Positions 10,524-21,143 of a stretch of 64,000 nucleotides of DNA are shown here, one piece after another. This stretch comes from Timema cristinae (lineage: Eukaryota; Arthropoda; Insecta; Phasmatodea; Timematidae): positions 28,969,305 to 29,033,304 of the forward strand of contig JBCFYV010000012.1 in NCBI GenBank assembly GCA_039000515.1. Reading direction: 5' to 3'. The notes beneath the pieces are model-generated. The model did no database searches and was not told the DNA's origin. It saw only the letters and a list, made by a program, of their open reading frames with translations. Position 1 is the first letter of the stretch. Each line of letters begins with the position of its first letter. The translations under genes and the position numbers were made by a program.

Positions 10524-10708
10524 GGTGGCCGCATGGTCAAAGGCATCACCTTCACTAGATGCCAGATTGTCGATGACGGGAACATCGGGTTTGAATCCCA
10601 GTTGGACGTTAGTAGGTTGGAGCGGGTAGCACGCATAGCTCCATATTCCTCATCCCTGTCCTATTAGTGTAAATGTTTGGATAACTCGAACGTGGTGAGA
10701 AGCGGTGT
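10524..10708 (+). mobile_element. Degenerate tRNA-derived SINE with the shared tail
   Basis: A tRNA-like head (GGTGGCCGCATGGTCAAAGG; box B-like GGGTTTGAATCCC near 10590) is followed by a short body and a diverged copy of the common SINE tail (ggataactcgaacgtggtga then gaagcggtg). The head differs from groups 1 and 2. Confidence 0.65.
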
Positions 10709-10961
10709 ACACACTAACTCGTGTGTCGAATGCAATAGTATATACTATAGTGCGTTTTAAACTGTTTTATAATTGAGGTCAGCGCATCCAAAGTGGGAAG
10801 TGGAGGCTCGTCACATGGCCAACCAATCCGTGAAGGGTAGTTATCAGAGCAACCGATAAACGTAGCCAGTTTTCGTGACACGTGACAATAAACTGAGTAT
10901 ATTTGCATTGTAGTAACGCGCAAACTCCTTATGTGTGGCAACTATGTTCCCCAGCCTGCCC

Positions 10962-11061
10962 NNNNNNNNNNNNNNNNNNNNNNNNNNNNNNNNNNNNNNN
11001 NNNNNNNNNNNNNNNNNNNNNNNNNNNNNNNNNNNNNNNNNNNNNNNNNNNNNNNNNNNNN
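10962..11061. other. Assembly gap, exactly 100 N
   Basis: A run of 100 Ns, the conventional length for a gap of unknown size. It lies in the large intron between the signal-peptide exon and the first Ig exon and could hide an exon. Confidence 0.99.
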
Positions 11062-12060
11062 TACAAACTAACTTAATTTTAAAGCATTGCAAAAACCCAA
11101 TCAGTGTTTATTTTTACTATAAAAGGCCCCATCATAATTAATGGATGTTTCTGATAGGTCGGGGAAATAACACGGGACCCTTATCTCGGAATGGAGAGAG
11201 ACTACTAACATAGTACTCTTCGACAGGTACAGGATGAAACTTGTACCCTTAGGCAAGGGAGACTTGTGCCTTTTGACAGGATGAAACTTGTTCAATTTAA
11301 CAAAAGTGAAAAATCAAATTAATATGTTGAGTCATTTGTTATTGGAATATTTTTCAAGTATGCTTAGTTCGAACAAAATTGAGTAATGTACTATCTTGTA
11401 TATTGTATCTTAATTATAACTTATACTGTAACTGTTTTATTTTTACTACACGTCAAAAAATAATAACTAAATATCTGCTGAGTCACTTTATTTGTTAATT
11501 AAATAGTTTAGTTGGAAATTGCGTGGATACAATAAAAAGTTTAAAATTTATTCTTTTAATATTTACAGCTAATGTAATTTAGTAGAATTATTATTTACCT
11601 TTATTTGAATAAATTCATCCACTCAAAACTAATATTATCATTCGTTAATAATTTTAATATGCGATTGAGTGAATTACTCTTCTTATTTTGTAAGAGTGTG
11701 GGTAGGGGGTTTACCTGGAGTGAATCGTAGCAGTCGCCCGAAAGAATATTACAAGAATTTATTTAAACGTTGGATTCCTCTCTAGTTTGGGAGCTAGGTA
11801 AATGCTTTTCGCTTCGAGAGGTACAGAATAATTTTTTTAAATATGTTTTCTACAAGCCATGGGGCGATGAAAAGAAATTGGTACCATGGTATAACTTACA
11901 GTCAATTTTGAGAATTAACTGCCATCTTGTTATTTTTAAATTATTTGTTTTAAAACTGTGCTGAGCATAATTTAGTCAAGTGGGTGCTACATTGTATGTT
12001 ATTATGTATGATAAGTTAATTTTAAAGGTCAAATATTGCATACGAGCAAAGTAAATATTT
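11062..12060. other. No recognisable feature
   Basis: AT-rich intron. No repeat or coding similarity recognised. Confidence 0.5.
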
Positions 12061-12061
12061 T

Positions 12062-12190
12062 AATATATATATATATATATACACTTATATATATACCTAT
12101 ATATATACCTATATATATACTTATATATATACTTATATATATTACATATATAATATATATATTTATTTATACATATATATACTTATGTTT
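12062..12190. repeat. AT-rich microsatellite/minisatellite
   Basis: (TA)n followed by repeated tatatatacctata / tatatatactta blocks. Apparent Ile/Tyr-rich reading frames across it are artefacts of composition. Confidence 0.9.
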
Positions 12191-12344
12191 TGTCACCACG
12201 TCTTTTTATACTGGTTTAGGTTGTAGGCGTACTATGTTCTAACTATGATAAATGAGTTAGGGGTGAAGAAGGTTGAACTTATAGGAAGTATACCAGAATT
12301 TGAGTTGAGATGGGTAAACCATTAAGAAAAAGCCAGACCCAGTA

Positions 12345-12440
12345 CATTTAAATGAGATTCGAACCCTGATGATCTCATCATCGACATTCCAGCTATTGTG
12401 AGTGACGGCTTAGATCATTCGCTCGCTGAAGCAGCTCATA
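12345..12440 (-). mobile_element. tRNA-like SINE head fragment
   Basis: On the minus strand the sequence has a box B (GGGTTCGAATCTC) preceded at tRNA distance by a degenerate box A. No clear 3' tail, so probably a 5' fragment of an old SINE. Confidence 0.5.
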
Positions 12441-14421
12441 TAATTGTGTATACACTCCCCATTTATTAAAACAAGTTGTCATTCTAAGACTAAGTTAAGA
12501 TTTTTTCATGTGAAATAATATATCACAGAATGCAACCATAGTTGGTATTTTTAATACTTATTTAAGGGAATTACTAAATAAATAAAAAATACCCTCTTTT
12601 TAATTTGGTATGTCAGATATTTATAGAATACAAATTTTACTATGAACATTTTATTTGATAATGTTATGCTACAACACATCCATACAATATTTATTAACCT
12701 GGCATTTGAGGAAAAAAAAATCCCAGCATAGTATATTTTTTAGTCGATAAGGAGATAGATACATTTACTCGTCCAAATTTCTTGCGCGCATTTGGTGGTA
12801 CAAAGAGCGGTGGGCTTAGGCTTAATTGTTTAGACAGGATGATAAGTTTAAAGTTATAATATTGATACAGCCACGTCTACGGTATACAATTTGTCATTGC
12901 ATTTTAACATATCGATCCACATTATACATATGGCATAAAAGAGAAGCAAGTTTAGTCTGAAATATCCAAATAGATGCCGGAGGGACACAAACTGGTTTTA
13001 ATAACAAAAAAACAAAACAAAAAATTGGTACTTTTTAAAGCAATTTGTTTGAATTATTCAGTCATTTTGAATGCCCCACAGTTTTGAGAGTGAATTTTAT
13101 TTCCTCTGAAAGCTGTGGTTTTACTGGTTTGTCATTTATGCATAACTGTAAACGTTTAATATTTGAAAAGGGATCTGAATTTTTAATTTCATCGCAATAT
13201 TGTTCCATACATTATTTCCACTGAAGTATATGCATGACTTCACAAACCATACCAATTTCTCGTACTTACCAAGAGTAATAGTTTCCATTCAATGCACTTT
13301 TCAGCAGAACTTGGACCAATTGTTTAAGTTTCATATAGAATCAATAAGGCTCCACATTTTAACAGATACAGCCCAAATACCTACTTCTTGAAGATTAAAT
13401 TATTGTCCTAAGCCAAGAGATATATTTTAAACTTGTTTGGAGGAAGACGGTGTAGTTAATTGGCAATAAGGTATACATCATCACCACACCACAAAGAGCC
13501 CTCTGGAGGATTACCATTTACCATTGTTGAATAAATTAACATGATTTGTTATTTTTTCTCATCAAATTGAGATAAATTATTCGTTCTACACTAAAATAGA
13601 ATCTTTTTTGCTCCTGAATAACTTTTGACCTTCAATCGAATTGATAAATTACTTCCTTCCCCCCCATCAAATTGAGAGCAATTATTTGTTTTACCCTAAA
13701 ATTGCACTCTAACGTTGCTCATATACATTTCCTGACCTTTTCGGTAGATTCAGTATAGTTAATAATATATTAGATAAAACAATCACGCCCTTATATTAGG
13801 CACTGTACCATTTTCCATAAAAAATAATTTAACATACGAGAAGATGGTGGAGGTGGCCATTTCTTAAAATGGACCATGAGACACACCCTGTGACAAAAAT
13901 TTTTCTCATTGCTATGATTTATAGAAAATGTAAAATAAATAAAAAACCTTTTCACCTCGAAAATTACACAGGATTTTCTTAGCTTCCACACTGTAAGGTA
14001 GTTTAAAAAAATGTAAACATAAATTAGAGTCGTAGGTGTTTTAACTTTGCAGGAGTCAATAAGCCAAGGGGGATGGTGAAAATACATTATTAATAATACC
14101 TTAATTGTGTCACTAGCTCTGTCAACCATTCAAATAACAGATTGTTTAGGTACATTCGAATGGTTTTAAAGAACAAAGAATGTTTCTTTGAATGAAAAGA
14201 GTTAGTGTACCTGAGAAAAGGAGTCAAATATTTTTGTTTTGAATTGTAAGACTATATTTGAGAGATACACTCTCCTTCCCTTTAGACCCCAATCCCCAGG
14301 CCTCCCAAATTTATTCTTATTTGAAAATTATATTAATGTATTACGTCACCTTTCCCATGTAAACCCTCAACCCCTTCTCCCCCTGCCTTTGCGCATGCTG
14401 AGTGTCTGGTTAGTTAGTTAC
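12441..14421. other. Intron, with one imperfect direct repeat
   Basis: Mostly AT-rich and unrecognised. At about 13560-13730 two imperfect copies of a block beginning catcaaattgaga and continuing to ctaaaat lie about 107 bp apart. No exon with convincing splice sites and Ig-like content was found, although intron phase suggests one is missing. Confidence 0.45.
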
Positions 14422-14535
14422 CTGTTCTATTCTGTTGGCACGACTGCTGGGAAGTTTGGCGGCGTCTGTAGTTCCCGATAGAACCACGCAGATCGTGGTC
14501 ATCGTCAAAGCAATATGGCGCTGATTGAGTTTCAT
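14422..14535 (-). CDS. ImpL2: ImpL2/zig-like gene, first coding exon: signal peptide
   Basis: Minus-strand ATG at 14533-14535 directly follows an acceptor (cgtgtttccAG|ATG), so an upstream non-coding exon is implied. The 38 codons read MKLNQRHIALTM, then a hydrophobic run TTICVVLSG with small residues (TTDAA) suited to signal-peptidase cleavage, and end ANRIEQ before a good donor (CAG|GTAACT at 14420-14421). It ends in phase 0, while the Ig exon at 8081 begins after a phase-1 intron, so at least one further exon of length 3n+1 (or a different acceptor) must lie between. Linkage to the Ig exons is by strand, order, a secreted N-terminus and absence of another candidate, and is therefore inference. 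Confidence 0.65.
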
Positions 14536-14787
14536 CTGGAAACACGAGAAATGGGGTTTACTCGCTAGATAAGGGCGTACAATTTGCCAACTGTAGTGCC
14601 TCTGACAAGATTTTAATCTAGCTGGGCACATTGGGGTAGGAGTAATATGTCTTTGCTACTTGATAAAGCATTCCTAGATTCACAGTAAATCCCCCTGATA
14701 CAAGTGGTTTTTCTAAAATTATTCAAAAATCAAATAGCCAAAGCTATTATATTTGTTTTAGTGCGGATTACTCGCATATAGATAGCA

Positions 14788-15065
14788 TATTCTGAAAATT
14801 GAAAAATTACAGCTGGACATGGGAATCGGAACCAGGACCTTTGACTTAGTTCGCCAATGCTTTGACCACTGAGCTATTCAGGAATCGTCCCGTACCGACG
14901 ATTTATGCACGTCTATCATAAACTCTTCTTTAAAATATGAGTGAAGAATGAACCTAGGTACAGGACTATTCCTGGATAGCTCAGTGGTTATAGCATTGGT
15001 GTACTAAGCCAAAGGTCCGGGCTTTGATTCCTGTGTCCAGGTGTCATTTTTAAATTTTCAGAATA
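14788..15065. mobile_element. Fold-back element made of two head-to-head tRNA-like sequences
   Basis: The right arm (about 14965-15065, plus) reads CCTGGATAGCTCAGTGG... and ends GTGTCCAGGTGTCATTTTT; CCTGGA pairs with TCCAGG as an acceptor stem about 72 nt apart, with box B-like GCTTTGATTCC. The left arm (14788-14900) is the same sequence on the minus strand. A spacer of about 60 bp separates them, and the arms extend beyond the tRNA-like part to a mirrored TTTTCAGAATAT. A single diverged arm occurs at 19764-19858. Confidence 0.8.
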
Positions 15066-15118
15066 TAAAATTATTTGGCTGTGATGGAAATCCAAGATAT
15101 TATAAAATAGAGCAAAGT

Positions 15119-15275
15119 AGCTTGAATATATATTTTTACTATAGTAGTTTGAACAGACTTTCTAAGCGCACAGATTAAACAAACAAATGACATAAAAAAG
15201 AGCTAAATAGCTTGAATATATATTTTTACTATGGTAGTTTGAACAGACTTTCTAAACGCACAAATTACACCAACA
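15119..15275. repeat. 90-bp direct repeat, two copies
   Basis: The block starting agcttgaatatatattttta and ending aacagactttctaa.cgcaca occurs at 15119 and again 90 bp later with few differences. It starts about 50 bp beyond the fold-back element. Confidence 0.85.
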
Positions 15276-15282
15276 CACGTCT

Positions 15283-15360
15283 TATGCCGGGATCACGATC
15301 AACTTAATGTTCACGATAAAGAAACATAGTGTAATCAGGATTCACGTAACGTCACCACTC
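15283..15360. mobile_element. Terminal fragment of the GATCACGAT inverted-repeat element
   Basis: TGCCGGGATCACGATCAACT plus TTCACG and GGATTCACGTAACG match the left end of the complete element at 23381-24090. The matching right terminus was not found, so this copy looks truncated. Confidence 0.65.
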
Positions 15361-15841
15361 AGACAAAACACAGGCAATGAATTTCTATTGTTTGAAAACA
15401 AATTGTTCACCATAAATGGAAGCGCGAAAGGGGACTAGGCTTCAAGAAATTGATACATTTAACTCCCTCTTCCTTTTTCTCTTCTTTACCGTAATCACTA
15501 ATAGTTTTAATAAAAGTATAAAACATCAAATAATGTGGTGCATAGTGCATCGAAGAATATTCGAATTCGTAGGCTTAAAAGGCCAGCGTTGAAATTTAAT
15601 ATTCACATTCTAAAAGCGTCTAAAATTCAAAATGGGGAAAAAAGTACAAACTACCTTAAATACATAAATAGCCCCAGATCGTCCCCCCCCCCCCCCCATT
15701 AAATTTATGGATTCGCCTCTAACGAGAGTTTGATCCAGCCCATATGCAAGAATTTATCATAATTTCGGTTGGAAGAACAGTAGAGAAAGTTCAAACCTAT
15801 TTATTTGCGAGCAACATTGACATTATTTCTCTATATTATTA
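15361..15841. other. No recognisable feature; contains a poly-C run
   Basis: Apart from 15 consecutive C at 15683-15697, nothing stands out. Confidence 0.5.
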
Positions 15842-16085
15842 CCCGCCTCGGTGGCGTGGTTGGCTAAAGCGCTTGTCATGTTGAGCTCGACTACTGAGGA
15901 CGGGGAGATCGAGGTTCGAATCTCGGTCGGGTGAACTGCGGGTGGCTTTGCCTAAATGGTTTTCCACTCTCCCTCCACGCAAATACGGGTCCACTTCCTC
16001 TAATTAAACCTTCCCAATTCCTAATCCATTAGCATAATTAGTACTTAAAGCGTGTAACCCGAACGGGTAGTAAGACGCGGTGCTA
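15842..16085 (+). mobile_element. tRNA-derived SINE, group 2 (CCCGCCTCGGTGG head)
   Basis: The tRNA-like head has box B GAGGTTCGAATCTCGG; the body contains ctaaatggttttccactctc. The tail gtaacccgaacgggtagtaa / gacgcggtg is shared with group 1, although the heads are unrelated. Other copies: 18628-18871, probably 24680-24820 (minus). Confidence 0.9.
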
Positions 16086-16243
16086 AATATTATTATTATC
16101 TATATTATTTGTGTTATTTTATAGGTATTGATAATATCTATCAAAAGTGACAGCTGCAGATAACATTACTTGATGTATGAATATATTAAAATTGTTTTAG
16201 TGACTAACTTCTACTGTTCTTGCTACCAAAATCATATCATAGG

Positions 16244-16609
16244 CTAGCGGTTCCCAAACTGAAGTACGCGTTCCACCAGTGGTACGTACAATTATTCCTA
16301 GTGGTAAGCCATAAGAAGCCAAACAAAACAATCAAATTAAAGTTGAAAAAAATGTAGAGCCTGATCAAATCTTAAAGATATTTTACGATCAATTCTAACC
16401 AAATGTAAAAGAGAGTCAAGCCATTATTATTGAAGTGGTGGAAGTACTTAACCAAGCACAGTTTATACTATTATATCCCTGGGCACCATTAAAAATGTAC
16501 CGAAATAGTAAATATTCTGAATTATCTTGGTGATACTCCAAATTACGGAAATTGTTAGGGGGGGGGGGAAGGGGGGTACGCCATTCAAAATGTTTGGGAA
16601 CCTCTGCTA
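16244..16609. mobile_element. hAT-type MITE with GGTTCCCAAAC ends
   Basis: Left end TAGCGGTTCCCAAACTG and right end (reverse complement) TAGCAGAGGTTCCCAAACAT are the wording of hAT terminal inverted repeats. The interior is non-coding and carries a long G-run at about 16558-16576. A target duplication could not be established (at best 4 of 8 positions). Confidence 0.7.
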
Positions 16610-16689
16610 TAGCTAGGTGAATGAGCCGCAACAAATGAAAAAGGAAATCATCGCACCTTCTACTCCAATACTCCTTCTGTTTCACATAC

Positions 16690-16704
16690 ATACCTCTCTC
16701 TCTC

Positions 16705-16737
<33 letters not shown>

Positions 16738-16738
16738 A
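16690..16738. repeat. (CT)n(CA)n compound microsatellite
   Basis: ctctctctccctctctctct followed by (ca)n up to 16738. Confidence 0.95.
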
Positions 16739-17321
16739 TGATTGTTGGCATGGCCCACACGTTTTACCTATTTAAAATAACTTGCAATGATATACCTACA
16801 TTTAACGACACTGTAGTTTTCCTCTTTTTAAAAGAACAAGAAATTGGTGAGTGTTCACTTTATAAGGTCCAACAATGACAGTGCAAACAAAGTTAAGATA
16901 TCAGAACGCAAATAGCGACCCACTTGAAACGTTACCAATAATTACACAACTCGTAAAGTGTGTGCCTTTCCCTCTTATATAGTAGAATGACGCGCCGTGA
17001 GATATGTGGTGGTTGGTGCATAGTAATCTCTCCGACGAAATCTCACAGACAAAATTTTCAGAATATTCTATATTCAAATAGCTGGCGCGACGAGTTCTAC
17101 ATCTGTCTCTCTCTACTTTTTTTTCGCTCCTCGTATTTGGCGTGCGGTTTCGGAGAACTGGACTGTCTTTGCGTCAGTCTTCACCGCAATTTCCTATTCG
17201 CCTCTTTCTCTGTAATTGGATATCCGACCACCTGTCGCTAGGCCGCAGTGTTGCCAATACTCACGTCTGAATAATTATTATGCAGGATAGTGGGACTCAC
17301 CAAATAAGTTAATATTATTAG
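16739..17321. other. No recognisable feature
   Basis: A less AT-rich stretch at about 16960-17240 has a 93-codon plus-strand frame without family features. Upstream on the minus strand of the signal-peptide exon, so an undetected 5' UTR exon or promoter of the ImpL2-like gene could lie here or further right. Confidence 0.35.
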
Positions 17322-17567
17322 CACCGCGTCGGGTTATACGCACTTACGCTAATGTGTAATGGTAGGGTGATTGTGAGATGAAATGAAGGACCTACAGTTT
17401 AAGTGGAATCCGAACCACGGTGGAGGCCTGGCACTCCCCACATTCACAAGTTGTGATTAATACACGTCTTATCAGAGGTGAAGTAAGGGTTTGGCAATCA
17501 GATAAAGCTTTGCTGGGACCGGGGATTGAACCCCGAAGCTCCAACACAGAAGTCCGACATCCTACCA
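17322..17567 (-). mobile_element. tRNA-derived SINE, group 1, 5' end shortened
   Basis: Reverse copy of the 8519 SINE: it starts on the plus strand with the tail caccgcgtcgggttatacgc and ends in the head near cctacca, lacking the first dozen head bases. Box B is ggattgaacccc on the plus strand. Confidence 0.85.
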
Positions 17568-18489
17568 AATAAATAATTTAATGTAATGTTGGTTTTGGTC
17601 TTAAATTAATCAAAACACTTAGTTATTTTTTTAAATTGATTAGAATGGCCATTATTAAATTGTATTTTATTTTTCAAAATATAATTGAGAAATTTAAGCG
17701 CAAGTTAAAAAATGTTAATTATTTAAAAAAATTTTTTTTAAATATTATTTGTTTATCTCATCCAACTTAATTTCTGTTGGTAGTATAGCTTTTCCGGGCG
17801 TCACATCGTGGTGCGCTAAGTTAGATTATTTATTAGAAAACAGTGAAACAATTTTACCACATTTAAAAAGTAAAACCAAATCGAAAAATAATTATTTGAT
17901 TCCAATTGCACTGTTATAAAGTTGAGAATGCATAAAACCACATTTAATTTGGTTTTCTGGTTCAAGCGTAATCGTGTACCTAATATACCAGTTAACCGGC
18001 CGTTAAATAGGCATTTAAAGGTGTTAAAGCTAATCTTAATTATTTTCAACGTTGTTAAAGCTGACAGTGCAACCGTTGAGGATCCAATCAACTTTAGGGT
18101 TGAGTGCTATTCACACTGGTATACAAAAGTCGAGATGGATTGACCAATAAGTTAACATTACAAACAAAGTGTTCGACAACAAAATCGTAAAAGGAAAATA
18201 ACAAGTAAAGTTTGTTAAATATTATTTTTAATAAAATTTATAACTCTAATAAATACCCAAATTTGTGGTCACATGGTCCAATGCGTCATTCGCATTTCTT
18301 ATTCTGCGTATAGCTCAAATGGGGAGTGAGAAGCTAAAGAAAAAAACCCAACAATTTAGTGGATATTTTACCACCGCGTCTTACTACCCGTTCGGGTTAT
18401 ATGCTAATTTTGTGGATTAAAATCATCATTAATAATGTATCAATTTTCTAAGTTGGTCTTTTTGGGTTAACTAGTTGGCTGTCGATCAT
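17568..18489. other. Mostly unrecognised; one SINE tail fragment
   Basis: At 18371-18405 a minus-strand copy of the common tail occurs (accgcgtcttactacccgtt cgggttat) without a head. The remainder is AT-rich and unassigned. Confidence 0.55.
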
Positions 18490-19480
18490 TTTGTCCGCAT
18501 ATTCATGAGTTCAACCAGTTGGTACAAGTCATGTCCTACTCGTGTAACCAGTCCCCGGGACATCAAATAATGGAATATTATGAACCACTAATAACCAGGC
18601 CCCGGGATATAAATAATAGCAGTTTGACCCGCCTCGGTGGTGTAGTTAGCTAACGCGCTAGTCGTGTTGAGCTCGACTGCCGAAGACGGGAAGATCGAGG
18701 TTCGAATCTCGGTCGGGTGAACTGCGGGGGAGGGGGGTCCCTAAATGGTTTTCCACTCTCCATCCACGCAAATGCGGGTTCACTTCCTCTAAATTCAACC
18801 TTCCCAATTCATAATCCATTAGCGTATCTAGCACTTAAGCGTATAACCCAAACGGGTAGTAAGACGCGGTGCTAAATAATAAATTTAAAAAAATAGCAGA
18901 TTGTGAACCAGTGGTAACAGGCCCCGGCACATAAAATATAATATTATGAACCACTGGTTGCCAGGCTCCGGAGCATGAAACAATAGAATATTATGAACCA
19001 CTGGTAACAAGGCCTTGGGCAATAAACTATAGCAGATTGTGAACCAGTGGTAACAAGGCCCGGGACATAAAATATAATATTATGAACCACTGGTAACAAG
19101 GCCCTGGGAAATTAAACTATAGCAGATTATGAAACAGTGGTAACAAGACCCCGGATATAAAATATAATCTTATGAACCAATGGTAACAAGGCCCTGGAAA
19201 ATCAAACTATAGTAGACTATGAACCAGTGGTAGCAAGGCCTCGGGAAATAAGACAGTATCAGATTATGAATCAGTAGCAACAAGGCCCCGAGATATAAAA
19301 CAATAGCAGATTATGAACCAGTGGTAAGCAGGCTCCGGGATATCAAACAATAGCAGCTTATGAACCAGTGGTACAAGCCCCCGGGACATGAAGCAATAGA
19401 ATATTATGAACCTCTGGTAACAAGGCTCCGGGACATCAAATAATGGAGTATTTTCAACCACTGGTAACCAGGCACCGTAA
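18490..19480. repeat. 43-47-bp minisatellite (GAACCACTGGTAACAAGGCC unit), split by a SINE
   Basis: About 16-18 imperfect copies of a unit built around gaaccactggtaacaaggcc, then ccgggacataaa and aatagcagattat. Successive starts at 18905, 18948 and 18995 give steps of 43 and 47 bp. The array is interrupted by the group 2 SINE at 18628-18871. Confidence 0.85.
18628..18871 (+). mobile_element. tRNA-derived SINE, group 2, inserted in a minisatellite
   Basis: Same head, body and tail as 15842-16085, with a G-rich expansion after the head. Flanks aatagcagtttg (left) and aatagcagattg (right, after 18885) look like a 12-bp target duplication with one mismatch, though the minisatellite unit itself contains this motif. 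Confidence 0.9.
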
Positions 19481-20104
19481 CAACAAACAACAGTGGGTTC
19501 CAAGCTTAAGTTGTAATTCAAACTAAGATTATTAGTGGATAAGTTGAATATATGATTTAGACTGATTTTAAAAGGAAGATCATTATTTGACAACTAGTAA
19601 AGTAACTAGAAATAGGCTCACTAATTCACAAGTCAAATCATGTGATCTACAGCTGTACCTTTGATAAAGGCTTATACTATAATATTTACATAAGTTATAG
19701 TCTGCACTGACTAAACTGACTACACTTTTATATCGTGTGCGCGTGGATATGAGATCATGAGCGAGGGACGAATCCTGGATAACTCAGTGCTAGAACATTG
19801 ACGCGCTAAAATCCCGAGTTCAATTTTATTCTAGTGTCCAGGTGTCATTTTTCAACAAATTTAAATTAATTAAAGTGTATTCTCCTCCATACGGACATTC
19901 CCGTAGTTAAAATGATTTGCAGCTTGCGTGTTGATATTCATTAGTAATTATTTAAGAAAGCCGTAATTCAAACCAAAACTCTTTGTGGAGAATTTAAATG
20001 TATGATATAGCTCCTTACCAACTCCAACAAGTAGGGAGCTACTATGTCTTTAGCAAATGATATATACGCCACATATATCTCTCCTACGTTTGTTATGAGT
20101 TTAT
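19481..20104. other. Unrecognised, with one tRNA-like arm at 19764-19858
   Basis: The 19764-19858 segment is a single diverged arm of the fold-back element (cctggataactcagtg ... gtgtccaggtgtcattttt). Nothing else supportable. Confidence 0.55.
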
Positions 20105-20112
20105 TACGTACC

Positions 20113-21135
20113 CAAGGCCGTAGCCAGCTACTAATTTCAGAGGGGGTTTGGTGGACACATCCCCCAATTGGCGGGAGTTAGAATTTAAAATTAAATTATA
20201 AACAGTTCTAGAAGCTATCTGAAGTGTTATTTTTGGCAACATAGCCCCCTAACTGCCAGAGGCTAGGACAAAATAAATATAAACAAATCTAGAAGATATT
20301 TGAAGTGATTTTTTGGGAACATAACATTATAACGGCTGAAGGCTAGGAAAAACTATAAATATAAAACAATTCTAGAAGCCATCTGAAGGTTATTTTGCTA
20401 CATAATCCCATAGCTGCCGAAGGCTAGGAAAAATTATAAATATAAAACACCTCTAGAAGCTATCTGAAGGGATTTTTTGGGCAACATAACCCCATAGCTG
20501 CCAGAGGCTGGGAAACATTCTGAATATTAAACACCGGTAGTTACGGTGACCATATTTCTGACGGTGAAAATCGGGACAACTTGGCAACATTTTTCAAAAG
20601 TATACTAATTGCATAAGCATAACATAAGGTATGAGCATAAGTAAGACCAAACATATTCCAAGATTTTTTATTTAAAAAAACATAAATTAAAATAATATGT
20701 CATAGGTATAAAGAAATATAGGCTACATAAAAATGGTAGTCAAAACTACTGGACTCACTCAATCTCTAAGACTAAGTGGCTCACAGTAACAAGTAATTTT
20801 AAAGTTTAAAAAAATAAGAGTTTTAAGAAGATTCTATTTTGTAAAAATATAATAGGTTATTACAAATGAAGAAGTTTTTTGTTCATTTTCCTAATCCTAC
20901 TCCTTTCCAGTGTTCCTGGCAGAGGAACATGATGGTTTAGGTTCCCTCCAGTCATATTTATCTGATGAGGCCAGAGCTTCTAACATACCGTATTCTTGTT
21001 TTTCTTAATGTACACAGCCCCCTAATTTGTATTTGTATCTTAATTTTGATATTGTTTGAAACATAAATAAAGCCATATATATTTGTTCATAAGATTTCGG
21101 GGAGGTTTGAACCCCCACCCCCGTCTACGGCCTTG
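20113..21135. mobile_element. Non-autonomous hAT element with perfect 8-bp target duplication
   Basis: The ends are CAAGGCCGTAG at 20113 and its exact inverse CTACGGCCTTG ending at 21135. The 8-mer tacgtacc occurs immediately outside on both sides (20105-20112 and 21136-21143), the hAT hallmark. Inside are four tandem 81-83-bp repeats. Another hAT-like stretch (ggtgaccatatttctgacgg ... atcgggacaa, about 20540-20590) suggests nesting. No transposase frame is visible. Confidence 0.85.
20205..20530. repeat. Four tandem 81-83-bp repeats inside the hAT element
   Basis: The motif tctagaagctatctgaag recurs at 20207, 20288, 20371 and 20452, each followed by acataac/gcccc...ctgccagaggctagga. Likely internal expansion within the transposon. 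Confidence 0.9.
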
Positions 21136-21143
21136 TACGTACC

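Noticed and set aside
14965..15040. Functional tRNA gene in the fold-back element
   Set aside because: The cloverleaf is imperfect (D-stem mismatch, unusual T-arm) and it exists as a mirrored pair with repeat-like flanks; better explained as tRNA-derived repeat.
16960..17241. 93-codon plus-strand frame in a GC-richer stretch
   Set aside because: No domain, signal or splice evidence; composition alone is insufficient.
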